A stretch of DNA of 15,678 bases from JAFHCF01 sp048497495 (GCA_048497495.1 JAFHCF010000153.1:1-15678), one strand, 5' to 3'; counted from the first letter of the stretch, positions 1 to 7,463 are shown. The notes: generated from the sequence alone by a model not told the origin. A program made the numbers and translations.

Positions 1-486
1 GCGCGCCGCCGCCTCGCTGCCGACGGCGAAGACGTCGCGCACCTCGGGTCGATAGAGCGTGATCTCGGCATCGGGGCGGCAGAAGGCGCGCAACTCGCTC
101 GCCGTCGTCCGCGAATTGACCAGGAACCACGGCAGCCGGCCGACGGCGCGGCGGAAGGCCGGCGCCATGTAGAGCGCGGCGCGGCGATTGAGGTCCTGCG
201 GCCGGGTGAGGAGGAAGCAGTCGTGGATGTAGGGCACCACCCGCGCCCCGAACAGCGAGGCGGGGATCGACGGTGGAAAGCCGGGGGCGAGCAGGATGGC
301 GCCGGGCGAGGCGAGAAGCCGCGCCGGCAACAGGATCTGCTGGGCGAGGATCAGTCCGAGCGTGCCGGAGGCGGTGATCGGCACGAGCCGCAGGGGGGCG
401 AGCGAATCGGCGGAGAAGAGTTCGAGGGTGATGCGCTCGAGCCCGGTGACGGTGCGACCCAGATGGGTGTGATCGACATAGATCAT
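1..486 (-). CDS. Glycosyltransferase, GT-B type, 3' end cut by window edge
   Basis: This gene runs off the left edge; 162 codons are visible and no stop. The N-terminus reads MIYVDHTHLGRTVTGLERIT, the start expected of a GT4/GT1-like transferase in which the G-L-E-R stretch lies in the nucleotide-sugar loop region. Later stretches, Y-I-H-D-C-F near residue 82 and W-F-L-V-N-S-R-T-T near residue 118, match the acceptor-domain pattern 'hHD' and 'vS..t' of these enzymes. The donor-binding C-terminal half must lie outside the window. The ATG at 486 is chosen because a strong GGAGG (493-497) sits 6 nt upstream. It follows the Wzz-like gene by 38 bp on the same strand, so the two are probably co-transcribed. 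The inferred role is addition of one sugar to the lipid-linked repeat unit at the cytoplasmic membrane; donor and acceptor cannot be told. Confidence 0.8.
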   Translation of the reverse strand, partial: MIYVDHTHLGRTVTGLERITLELFSADSLAPLRLVPITASGTLGLILAQQILLPARLLASPGAILLAPGFPPSIPASLFGARVVPYIHDCFLLTRPQDLNRRAALYMAPAFRRAVGRLPWFLVNSRTTASELRAFCRPDAEITLYRPEVRDVFAVGSEAAAR

Positions 487-490
487 GCGG

Positions 491-500
491 CACCTCCCTC
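491..500 (-). promoter_or_regulatory. Ribosome binding site of the partial glycosyltransferase
   Basis: Read on the minus strand this is GAGGGAGGTG, a near-consensus Shine-Dalgarno sequence. It is 4-6 nt before the ATG at 486 and fixes that start. Confidence 0.75.
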
Positions 501-524
501 GGCCCGGTGCCGATCGATCTCGGT

Positions 525-2864
525 TCAGCCGCGCCGGCCGCGACGGCGCTCGACGTCGCGCGTCGAGGGTTCGTTCGCCACTTCGAGGACCAGGATGCCG
601 TCGAAATGGGGGAGCAACCCGCGCATCACGTCGATCTCGCCGGGCAACCGGCGCCCGGCGAGATCCTTGCCGTCGACCACCAGGGTGACGTGATCGGCGA
701 TGTCGGCGGTGTCGAAGAGCAGGGCGGCGGAGGGTCCGCTGCCGAGATGGATCAGAATGCCGTCGTGGTCGCGCAAGGATTCGGCGACGAAGTCGGCGAG
801 CCGATCGAGGCCGTGCGACGACGTTCGGCCGGGGCCATCCTCGGTCGGCCGGGCGAAGACGACGCCGTTGTCGTCGGCGCGCAGATCGAAGCCGCTCGCC
901 ATGCGCCGGCGGCGCGAACGGGCGATCGGGGCGGCGCGGTCGAAGACCTCGTCGAAGGAAGCCGCGTCCCCGGAGAGGTCGATCAGCATGACGCGACCAC
1001 CGGCCTCCGCCTCGGCGCGGACCAGGCCGTGGGCGAGCGCGGCGACGACGGCGGAGGGCACGGTGTCGGCGAAAATCACCCGGACGTCCGGGCGATCGCC
1101 ACGGCCGAGTTCGTCGACGAGCCGGCGCAACATGGCGAGGCCGGCATGGTCGGTGCGTCCGTCGGCGGTCTCGACGAAGGCGCGGATCGCCGCGCCCGAG
1201 GCGCCGGTCGCGGCGAGGCGGGCGATGCGTTCGGGCAGCAGGGCGACATCGACGCGGATCGGCGCCGAAGGAAGTTCCGACGCGGCGGCGTCGGTGGCGG
1301 CGGCCGGCTCGGGGTGATCGAGGTCGACCGGCGACGGCGGCGCCTCGGGGCCGGCTTCGAAAGCGCCCGGAGAAGTGGCGGCGCGGCGCGGCGCCTCGGG
1401 CGTATCCCGGCGCTCCGGCCACGGATCGGCGGCGGTCGGCGGGGTGGTCTCGCTCGGCGCGTCCGCCTGGGCGCGGGCGGCGAGGAGGCCGGCGACCTCG
1501 CGGCGACCGCCGAGGAGCGCGGCGGAGACCCCGGCGCCGAGGCCGGCGAGAAGCGCCAGACCGAGGGCGATGGTGGTGCGCGGCGAATAGGGTTTGAGCG
1601 GCACCTGGGCCGGCGACACGATGGTGGCGTCGGAGATCTGGGTGGTCTTCTGGAGGTTGGTTTCCTCCATGCGGGTGACGAAGGACTTGTAGAGTTCGCG
1701 CCGGGCCTGCGCCTCGTTCACGAGTTCCTGGAGGGCGACGGTCGCCTGACCGGTGTCGGCGAGACGGGCGCGGGCGCGATCGAGGTTCTTGCGGACGTTC
1801 TCCTCGTTGCCGCGAGCGATCTGGTAGTCGATCTCGGCGGTGCCGGCGAGCGACTTCACCTGATCGAGGATCAGGCTGCGGTCGCGGTCGATCTCGGCCA
1901 GCGCGGCGCGCGCCTTGGGATGGAGGGGCCCGTATTCCTGCTCGACCTCGGTGCGGCGCTTGGAGGTCAGGGCCGCCTCGATCTTGAGGCGGGAGAGGAC
2001 CGAGGCGCCGACGCCGTCGAGGCCGGCGGGCACCTGGACCTCGCCCGACTTCAGCATCTGCTTCAGCTTGTCCCAACGCTCGCGGGCTTCCTGCGCCTTC
2101 TGGCGGGCGGAGACCAGGCTCTCGTTCAACTGCCGCAGGGTCTCCTCGTCGACGAGATTGCCGCGCGTCACCTCGATGCCGTTGGCGCGCTTGTAGTCCT
2201 CGACCTTGGCTTCCGCCGCCTGCATCTTCTTGCGCATGCTCTCGACCTGGCGGGAGAGCAACTCGTTGGCCTGCTCGATCTGATCGACCTTGGCCTGGGC
2301 GAGACCTCGAACGAAGGCACTGGCGACGGCGAGGCTGAGGCGCGCCGACTTCTCCGGCTCCCTGGTGGTGACGGTGACGTCGATGAGATTGTTTTCCTTC
2401 GGCCGCTCGACCAGGAGCTTATCGGCGAGATTGCGCACGGCGCGCGAGACGGCCGCGTCGGACCCGGCGTCGGCGGCGGTCGTGGTGCCGAACTCGGGGT
2501 CGTCGGTGAGGCGCTCGGCCTTCACCACCTCGGCGAGGTTGCCATAGGACTTCACCAATTCGGCCCGGGTCTCCACCCAGCCGACCTCGATCGTATATTG
2601 CGGCCGACCGACGTCGGCGCCGACGAGTTGCTTTTCGCGCGGATCGAGCAGGACGCGGGTCGAGGCCCGCCAGGTCTTGGGCGATACGACCACATAGGCG
2701 CCGGCGAGGCCGAGGAAGATCGCGGTGATCAGGGCGATCAGCCACCACCGCCGCAAGAGCAGGCGCCCCACCACGGCGAGATCGACCAAGCCCGCGTCAT
2801 CGCCCCGGCTCGCTGCCGGTCGCGCCGTCGCGGTCGGTCGATGCTCGAGGGTTGCGTCCGCCAT
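525..2864 (-). CDS. Wzz/GumC-like polysaccharide co-polymerase with degenerate BY-kinase domain
   Basis: A 779-residue inner-membrane co-polymerase expected to set chain length during Wzy-dependent polymerisation. In order: cytoplasmic N-tail, TM1 (about 41-60), Wzz domain, a long periplasmic region rich in coiled coil (about 190-400, including Y-G-P-L-H-P near 311), a proline motif S-P-A-Q-V-P-L-K-P (417-425), TM2 (about 430-452), a Pro/Ala-rich linker (about 465-535), and a BY-kinase-like fold (about 540-779). The kinase fold keeps the strand V-M-L-I-D-L (625-630, Walker A' position). The Walker A segment that should read G-x-G-K-S/T is T-V-P-S-A-V-V-A (601-608), with no lysine. The Walker B position reads G-I-L-I-H-L, and the tail R-R-R-G-R-R-G has no tyrosine cluster. 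It is therefore probably not an active kinase. The ATG at 2864 has GGTGGGA 4 nt upstream; a GTG at 2897 would add 11 residues. Confidence 0.9.
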   Translation of the reverse strand: MADATLEHRPTATARPAASRGDDAGLVDLAVVGRLLLRRWWLIALITAIFLGLAGAYVVVSPKTWRASTRVLLDPREKQLVGADVGRPQYTIEVGWVETRAELVKSYGNLAEVVKAERLTDDPEFGTTTAADAGSDAAVSRAVRNLADKLLVERPKENNLIDVTVTTREPEKSARLSLAVASAFVRGLAQAKVDQIEQANELLSRQVESMRKKMQAAEAKVEDYKRANGIEVTRGNLVDEETLRQLNESLVSARQKAQEARERWDKLKQMLKSGEVQVPAGLDGVGASVLSRLKIEAALTSKRRTEVEQEYGPLHPKARAALAEIDRDRSLILDQVKSLAGTAEIDYQIARGNEENVRKNLDRARARLADTGQATVALQELVNEAQARRELYKSFVTRMEETNLQKTTQISDATIVSPAQVPLKPYSPRTTIALGLALLAGLGAGVSAALLGGRREVAGLLAARAQADAPSETTPPTAADPWPERRDTPEAPRRAATSPGAFEAGPEAPPSPVDLDHPEPAAATDAAASELPSAPIRVDVALLPERIARLAATGASGAAIRAFVETADGRTDHAGLAMLRRLVDELGRGDRPDVRVIFADTVPSAVVAALAHGLVRAEAEAGGRVMLIDLSGDAASFDEVFDRAAPIARSRRRRMASGFDLRADDNGVVFARPTEDGPGRTSSHGLDRLADFVAESLRDHDGILIHLGSGPSAALLFDTADIADHVTLVVDGKDLAGRRLPGEIDVMRGLLPHFDGILVLEVANEPSTRDVERRRGRRG

Positions 2865-2989
2865 GCGATCCCACCGTTCGCCCCGCCGTCGCTCCACCGC
2901 CGAGTGGCGGCCGAAGGTGAGGTGTTTGCACTCGAGGCGGCCGGCGAACGTGCCCGTCGACCGTAGGAGAGACCGAACGAGAAACGGAT

Positions 2990-3059
2990 CTGGTCTTCCG
3001 GAAATCCAGGAATCCAGAAGAAGCCAAAGCCTTTAACGAAACGTGAACCATATTTGCAA
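2990..3059 (-). promoter_or_regulatory. Candidate promoter and dyad upstream of the Wzz-like gene
   Basis: The 215-bp gap 2865-3079 is AT-richer than its surroundings. Read on the minus strand, TTGCAA (3054-3059) and TTAAAG (3031-3036) are 17 bp apart, like a weak sigma-70 -35/-10 pair. Downstream of the likely start lies an imperfect 20-bp palindrome, CTGGTCTTCCGGAAATCCAG (2990-3009, 16 of 20 positions symmetrical, core TTCCGGAA), which could be an operator or a 5'-leader hairpin. An 8-bp near-tandem repeat (AATCCAGG/AATCCAGA, 3003-3018) overlaps it. The promoter call rests only on spacing and base composition. Confidence 0.35.
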
Positions 3060-3079
3060 TTTTCGCGATGCACACGCCC

Positions 3080-4702
3080 TCAGCTCGCCGCGTCGCCGGG
3101 CGCGCCGAGGGCGAGGCGGCGAACGCGGCCGAAGGCGGACGGCACGCCGTGGACGTCGAGGGCCTCGAAGAGGTGATCGCCGGCGCCCGCGAGGTTCCAG
3201 GAATGGAGCCCGTCGAGCGGCGGCGGGGTGGCGAAGCGGCGCACCACCTCCTCCGCGTAGGTCTCGGCGGTCAGCTCGCGCAGCGCGGCCACCGCGAGGC
3301 CGGAGCCGTAGCCGCGCGAGGAATCCTGCACCGGGCGGCACCATGTCGCGCCGTCGCGGAAGAGATGGCCGGCGGGCCGGGCGGAGTGGACGTCGACCAC
3401 CACCGGGTTCCTCGGATGCGCCGTCCACGGTCCGGTCGGCGCCGGGGCCGACCACAGGGCCAGCGCCTCCCAGCTCGAGCACCAGCGCTCGCGGGTCGCG
3501 CCGAACATCCACCAGGTGCCGTCGATCTCGGCGAGCGTCGCGTCGCCGACGTCGACGTCGTCGAGCAGGACCGAATGGCGGCGCCAGCGATCGGGGAAGC
3601 GCTCGGCCACCCACAGTTCGACGGTGCGGCGGCCCGAACTCTCCGGGATCATCCACATCCGACCGTCATGGGCGAAGAGGAAGGGATAGGAGAGGTGGCA
3701 ATCCTGCTCCAGGACCGGCCGCATCGGGCCGACCCGACCGTCGGCCTCGATCGTCGCCACCGAGATGATCCCCTTGCCGGTGGCGAAGGGGAACTCCTCG
3801 CAGAAGAGATGGACGCGGTCGCCCTCGGTCCAGAGGAACGGGTCGGCGTAGAAGCGCTTGCCGTCGTCGAGCAGGCGGTGGAACGGCGCGTCGTCGAGAT
3901 CGGGCCGGCGCGGATCGACGCCGGGCGTGCGGCGGCGCCAGACGATGCTCCACGTCGGCGCGCGCCCGCACATGTGGGTCAGGCGTCGGGCGATACGCGA
4001 GGTCAGGGCGCGGGCGAAGAAGCCGAGGGCGGCGACGTCGTGGCGCGGTGCCGTCTCGCCGGCACCGGCGGTCTCCGGTCCGCCGTCGCCTCCGGCGCCG
4101 TCCGGTCCGCTGTCGCCTCCGGCGATAGGGAGGCGGACGTCGGCGGGATCGGCGGCGGCGCGCAGGGCCTCGACGGCGGCGAGCACGAGGTGGGCGACAC
4201 GGCCCATGATCAGCGAGGCGGAGCGGGTGGCGGCGAGCGGTTCCTCGACCGCCACCGGCCATCGGGCGATGGTGCGGAACCGCCCGCCGGCGCCGAGCCG
4301 GGCGGTCAGGACCGGGGTTCGGGCGTCGACGATCGCCGCGACGGCCCCGTCGAGCGGCGTCTCCCCGTCACAGGCCGGCTGGAGGAAGAGCGCGTCCGAG
4401 CCGGGTTCGCCGTCACCGACGAGGTCGACGACGAGGTCGGCGGGTCGCGTAGGGCCGGCGAATCGTGACACAATGTTCGAATCCAGACGATCGACCGAGG
4501 CCTCCCGCGGTCCCCGGGCGATCATACGCTCGAGCGAGAACAGCAGATCGACGCCGGCCGGGGCGGGATGGCGACGCGATGTCGGCGCCACCGTCACCTC
4601 GATGCCGGGCGTCGCCGCCAGCGCGGTGACGACGTGGTCCTGCCACCGTCTGAGATCGTCGGGATCGAGACGAATCTCGATCGTCATCGGTCGTCTGTTC
4701 AT
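3080..4702 (-). CDS. GINT1-like beta-propeller protein with formyltransferase-like N-terminus
   Basis: A 540-residue two-part protein. Residues 7 to about 190 resemble the formyltransferase-like N-terminal domain found on such proteins (V-V-D-L-V-G-D near 91), but I do not see a clear catalytic Asn-His-Asp set. A Gly-rich linker (about 194-217) follows. Residues about 250-530 resemble the propeller domain of plant glucosamine inositolphosphorylceramide transferase 1: F-Y-A-D-P-F-L-W (284-291), H-L-F-C-E-E-F (298-304), H-L-S-Y-P-F-L-F (336-343), M-I-P-E-S (351-355) and W-W-M-F (397-400). Bacterial members occur in surface-polysaccharide loci, so transfer or modification of a sugar is a fair guess, but the reaction is unknown. 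ATG codons at 4702 and 4687 are both possible starts; neither has a good ribosome binding site. Upstream in-frame starts would overlap the divergent GT4 gene. No signal peptide is visible. Confidence 0.82.
   Translation of the reverse strand: MNRRPMTIEIRLDPDDLRRWQDHVVTALAATPGIEVTVAPTSRRHPAPAGVDLLFSLERMIARGPREASVDRLDSNIVSRFAGPTRPADLVVDLVGDGEPGSDALFLQPACDGETPLDGAVAAIVDARTPVLTARLGAGGRFRTIARWPVAVEEPLAATRSASLIMGRVAHLVLAAVEALRAAADPADVRLPIAGGDSGPDGAGGDGGPETAGAGETAPRHDVAALGFFARALTSRIARRLTHMCGRAPTWSIVWRRRTPGVDPRRPDLDDAPFHRLLDDGKRFYADPFLWTEGDRVHLFCEEFPFATGKGIISVATIEADGRVGPMRPVLEQDCHLSYPFLFAHDGRMWMIPESSGRRTVELWVAERFPDRWRRHSVLLDDVDVGDATLAEIDGTWWMFGATRERWCSSWEALALWSAPAPTGPWTAHPRNPVVVDVHSARPAGHLFRDGATWCRPVQDSSRGYGSGLAVAALRELTAETYAEEVVRRFATPPPLDGLHSWNLAGAGDHLFEALDVHGVPSAFGRVRRLALGAPGDAAS
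4077..4130. repeat. Two-copy 27-bp tandem repeat in the inter-domain linker
   Basis: Two adjacent 27-bp units start at 4077 and 4104. They share GGTCCGCCGTCGCCTCCGGC with one change (C to T) in the second copy and differ at their ends. In the protein they encode the Gly/Asp-rich linker (G-G-D-S-G-P-D-G-A then G-G-D-G-G-P-E-T-A) that joins the two domains of the propeller protein. Confidence 0.7.
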
Positions 4703-4775
4703 CGTCCGAGGGTACTCGTTTCGGGACCGACGGCCCAGAGCCGGCGATCGGGGGTGGAGAGTGATCGGTCGACCC
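4703..4775. promoter_or_regulatory. Divergent intergenic region, presumed bidirectional promoter
   Basis: Only 73 bp separate the preferred starts of the propeller gene (minus) and the GT4 gene (plus), so both promoters must lie here or overlap coding sequence. I could not pick out convincing -35/-10 pairs. A purine-rich GGGGGTGGAGA (4750-4760) on the plus strand is a likely ribosome binding site for the GT4 gene. Confidence 0.35.
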
Positions 4776-5870
4776 ATGTCTGACGGACGCGGTCTCAAGA
4801 TCTTGTTGACGACCCGCGCCTTCGGCGGCGGCGGCGCCGAGCGCGTGTGGTCGACGCTGGCCGATCGCTTCGCTGCGCGGGGCGACGAGGTGGTGTTGGC
4901 GGTCGACCAGGGCGACGAGGCCCCGACCTTCGCCGACCCGAAAAATCCTGGCGTCGTCGTCCTCGGCCGCCATCATCTCGGCGCGACGCTGCGCCTGCGC
5001 GCGCTTCTCGACACGTTTCGGCCCGACGTGGCTCTCGCCGCGATCTCCGGGTCCTGCGTCAAGCTGGTGGCGGCGGCGGCGCTGGCGCGATCGACGGTGC
5101 CGTTGATCGTCTCCTACCACGGCTTCCAGGAATACAAGACCGGACGGTTGGCGAAGCTCGCCTATTGGGGCATGCCCCTGATCAACCGGCGGGTCGCGCG
5201 GATCGTCACCGTGTCGGACGGACTGCACCGCGAATTGATCGAGCGATGGCATGCCGACCCGGCCAAGACGCTGCGCATCTACAACCCCGCGACCATCGAT
5301 CTCGGCGACGCCGCGGCGAGCGCGGGCGATCTCGAGCGGCGGCCGGAGGTGGTGCTCGCGGTCGGACGGCTCAGCCCGGAGAAGGGGGTCGACGTTCTGA
5401 TCGACGCCTTCGCCCGGCTGCGTCACCGTGAGGCGCGGCTGGTGATCGCCGGCGAGGGACCGGAGCGATCCCGACTCGAGCGTCAGGCGCGCGATCTCGG
5501 CATCGCCGAGCGGGTGCGCTTCCTCGGCCAGGTGGCCGAGATCCGGCCGCTCTACCGCGAGGCACGGGTGCTGGCGGTGCCGTCGCGCACCGAGGCCTTC
5601 GGCATGGTGGTGGTGGAGGCGCTGGCCCACGGCCTGCCGATCGTCGCCACCGCCTGCACCGGGCCGACCGAGATCCTCGACGGCGGACGGTTCGGCCGGT
5701 TGGTGCCGATCGCCGATCCGGCGGCGATGGCGGCGGGACTGGACGCGGCGCTCACCGACCCGGAAGCCCCGGAGCCGCGATTCGCGCGCGCGGCGCGGTT
5801 TTCGCTGGAGAGCGGGTTCGGTGAATGGGCGCGGCTGGTCGACACGGTGGTGGCGGAGTCGCGCGGCTGA
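4776..5870 (+). CDS. Glycosyltransferase family 4 (GT-B fold, retaining)
   Basis: A full-length 364-residue GT4 enzyme. The N-terminal Rossmann half starts K-I-L-L-T-T-R-A-F-G-G-G-G-A-E-R (8-23), the glycine-rich acceptor loop of the family, and contains S-Y-H-G-F (113-117) and V-T-V-S-D-G (144-149). The C-terminal donor half has V-G-R-L-S-P-E-K-G (196-204), with the Arg and Lys that contact the nucleotide-sugar phosphates, I-A-G-E-G-P (224-229), and the E-x7-E motif (E273 to E281) that binds the donor sugar. It should add one sugar in the cytoplasm to the growing repeat unit; the specificity is unknown. ATG 4776 is used; an in-frame GTG at 4761 gives five extra residues and sits closer to the purine-rich GGGGGTGGAGA (4750-4760), so it is a real alternative. 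The 3' end converges on the next gene with 2 bp between stop codons. Confidence 0.92.
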   Translation: MSDGRGLKILLTTRAFGGGGAERVWSTLADRFAARGDEVVLAVDQGDEAPTFADPKNPGVVVLGRHHLGATLRLRALLDTFRPDVALAAISGSCVKLVAAAALARSTVPLIVSYHGFQEYKTGRLAKLAYWGMPLINRRVARIVTVSDGLHRELIERWHADPAKTLRIYNPATIDLGDAAASAGDLERRPEVVLAVGRLSPEKGVDVLIDAFARLRHREARLVIAGEGPERSRLERQARDLGIAERVRFLGQVAEIRPLYREARVLAVPSRTEAFGMVVVEALAHGLPIVATACTGPTEILDGGRFGRLVPIADPAAMAAGLDAALTDPEAPEPRFARAARFSLESGFGEWARLVDTVVAESRG

Positions 5871-5872
5871 CG

Positions 5873-6544
5873 TCAGGCGGCGGCGTGGTGGTCGCGATGG
5901 ACCGCCCGAACACCGCAGAGGCGGCGATGGCGTTCCCACAGGCGGGTGATCTGGGCGTCTTCGCCGAAGAGCGGCACGACGGCGTCGCCCTCGCATCGGC
6001 TCAACGCCAACATCTCGATCTTGGCGGCGATCGCCGGGTCGCCGGCGCGACAACGCCGAACGAAGTCGCCGTCGCAACCGACGATGCGGTCGGCGAGACG
6101 CAACGCCAGACCTTCCCAGGCCGCCGCCGTGACCGAGACGCGGCCGGCGACCGCATCGGCGCGCGGATCGCGATGGACGACGAGGACGACGGGACGTCCG
6201 ACGAGCGGCGCGAAGGGCGCCCATTCGACGGCATGGGCCTCGACCGAGGAGCGTTCGGAGCGGGCGGCGGCGCGCACCGCGCCGAGGTGGCGCAGGAGGC
6301 CGGCGGCGAAGGCGGTCGCGTCGCCGGTGCGGGCGACCGGCAGGAAATCGAGGCGCCGACCGGCGATTTCGACGGGCACGACGATGCCGAGGTCCAGATC
6401 GCCGGAGAGGTCGATCCCGACCAGGAGCAACGAGAAATCTTCCGGCCGTGAGGCGGCGATGGCGGCGATGCGCTGTTCGACCACGCCGGCGGGATCGCGG
6501 CGCGGGTCGAGCGGATGAATCAGGCAGAGACGATGACGGTTCAT
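5873..6544 (-). CDS. Half-length GT-B protein (acceptor domain only), possible relic or split transferase
   Basis: A 223-residue protein that resembles only the N-terminal half of GT4-like transferases of alphaproteobacterial exopolysaccharide loci. It starts L-C-L-I-H-P-L-D-P-R (6-15) with the usual P-A-G-V-V-E loop, then L-D-F-L-P-V-A-R (65-72), V-V-L-V-V-H-R-D (119-126) and L-A-L-R-L-A-D-R-I-V (147-156, the end of the acceptor domain). After I-E-M-L-A (176-180) a full enzyme would continue for about 150-200 residues with the donor-binding domain and E-x7-E motif. Here a short stretch ending in L-W-E-R-H-R-R-L (202-209) closes the frame. No donor domain is encoded nearby. Its ATG overlaps the stop of the WecG-type gene (ATGA at 6541-6544), implying translational coupling. 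It may be a decayed enzyme, or a two-subunit enzyme's acceptor half. The GT assignment is by motif memory, not by search. Confidence 0.75.
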   Translation of the reverse strand: MNRHRLCLIHPLDPRRDPAGVVEQRIAAIAASRPEDFSLLLVGIDLSGDLDLGIVVPVEIAGRRLDFLPVARTGDATAFAAGLLRHLGAVRAAARSERSSVEAHAVEWAPFAPLVGRPVVLVVHRDPRADAVAGRVSVTAAAWEGLALRLADRIVGCDGDFVRRCRAGDPAIAAKIEMLALSRCEGDAVVPLFGEDAQITRLWERHRRLCGVRAVHRDHHAAA

Positions 6545-7437
6545 CGCGGTCGCTCGCTGGTCCGCGGCGCGATCGGCCGCGCCTCGGGCGGCGCGGCGCG
6601 GGGATCGACCGCGATCTCGACCGGGACGGCCTTGGCGCGGGCGGTGCCGAGGGTCAGGCGCAGGAGATATCCGGCGAGCCAGAGCGCCGATCTGAAGTAG
6701 CGCGGCAACATCCGGCGCGGCTCTTGGGCGGTGCGCCACAACCACTCCAAGCCGCTGCGCTGCATGAAGCGCGGCGCGCGGCTGCGTTCGCCGGCGATGA
6801 AGTCGAGCGCCGCGCCGACGCCGAGATAGACGACGCCCTCCGACCAGGTGAGCGCGGCATTGGAGAAGAGTTCCTGCTTCGGAGCTCCGAGCGCGACGAA
6901 GCAGATGCCGGCGCCGGAGGCGGAGATGCGCTCGGCGGTCACCCGGGCGGTCTCGCCGCGCGGATCGAACCCCATCTGCGGCGCGTCGACGCCGGCGACC
7001 TTCAGGTCCGGGATCTCCTGGCGCAGGCGCGCGACGGCGCGTTCGAGGATCTCCGGGCCGGTTCCGAAGAAATAGACGGAGACGCCGGCGGACGCCGCGG
7101 CACGGCACAGGGGCCGCACCAGGTCGGCGCCGGTGACGCGATCGATGGCGACGCCTTCGGCGCGCGCCAGCATCACCACCGGCACGCCGTCGGCGGTGAC
7201 ATAGGCGGCGCGCTCGTAGGCGGCGCGGAAGGAGGCGTCCCAGCGCAGCTTGGCGAGATGATCGAGGTTGATGGTGAAGACCGTGCCGCCACGCCGATCC
7301 ACGGCATCCTGGACGACGCGCTCGATCAACCACGCCTCATCGGGGACGTTGATCCGCCAGGAGTCGATGCTCGCCACCTTGGTCGGGGTGGGCGCCGTCG
7401 AACTGTCGCGCAGGGTCTGCAGTGCGTAAGTGGCCAC
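6541..7437 (-). CDS. WecG/TagA/CpsF-family glycosyltransferase (GT26)
   Basis: A 298-residue member of the WecG/TagA family, which transfers a sugar such as ManNAc, ManNAcA or glucose from its nucleotide form to a lipid-linked intermediate. Family hallmarks are present in order: V-F-T-I-N-L-D-H-L (53-61), Y-V-T-A-D-G-V-P-V-V (79-88, with the likely catalytic Asp), V-T-G-A-D-L (101-106), Y-F-F-G-T (122-126), L-G-A-P-K-Q-E (183-189), and V-G-A-A-L-D-F-I-A-G followed by R-A-P and G-L-E-W-L-W-R (207-235). The extra C-terminal tail (about 265-298) is Pro/Arg-rich. The GTG at 7437 is chosen because AAGGTGA lies 4 nt upstream; the frame stays open to a TTG at 7509 without a ribosome binding site. 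It is the first gene of a two-gene minus-strand operon with the half-GT. It is probably membrane-associated through its C-terminal helices. Confidence 0.92.
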   Translation of the reverse strand: MATYALQTLRDSSTAPTPTKVASIDSWRINVPDEAWLIERVVQDAVDRRGGTVFTINLDHLAKLRWDASFRAAYERAAYVTADGVPVVMLARAEGVAIDRVTGADLVRPLCRAAASAGVSVYFFGTGPEILERAVARLRQEIPDLKVAGVDAPQMGFDPRGETARVTAERISASGAGICFVALGAPKQELFSNAALTWSEGVVYLGVGAALDFIAGERSRAPRFMQRSGLEWLWRTAQEPRRMLPRYFRSALWLAGYLLRLTLGTARAKAVPVEIAVDPRAAPPEARPIAPRTSERPR

Positions 7438-7463
7438 GCCGTCACCTTCTCGATGCGTCGATT

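Noticed and set aside
507..2966. An 819-codon open frame on the plus strand opposite the Wzz-like gene
   Set aside because: It is the antisense shadow of a gene with clear Wzz architecture. Its translation is low-complexity Gly/Asp/Arg/Glu without recognisable motifs, as expected of very GC-rich DNA.
3068..4468. A 466-codon plus-strand frame opposite the propeller gene
   Set aside because: No family motifs and compositionally biased; the minus strand carries the propeller motifs.
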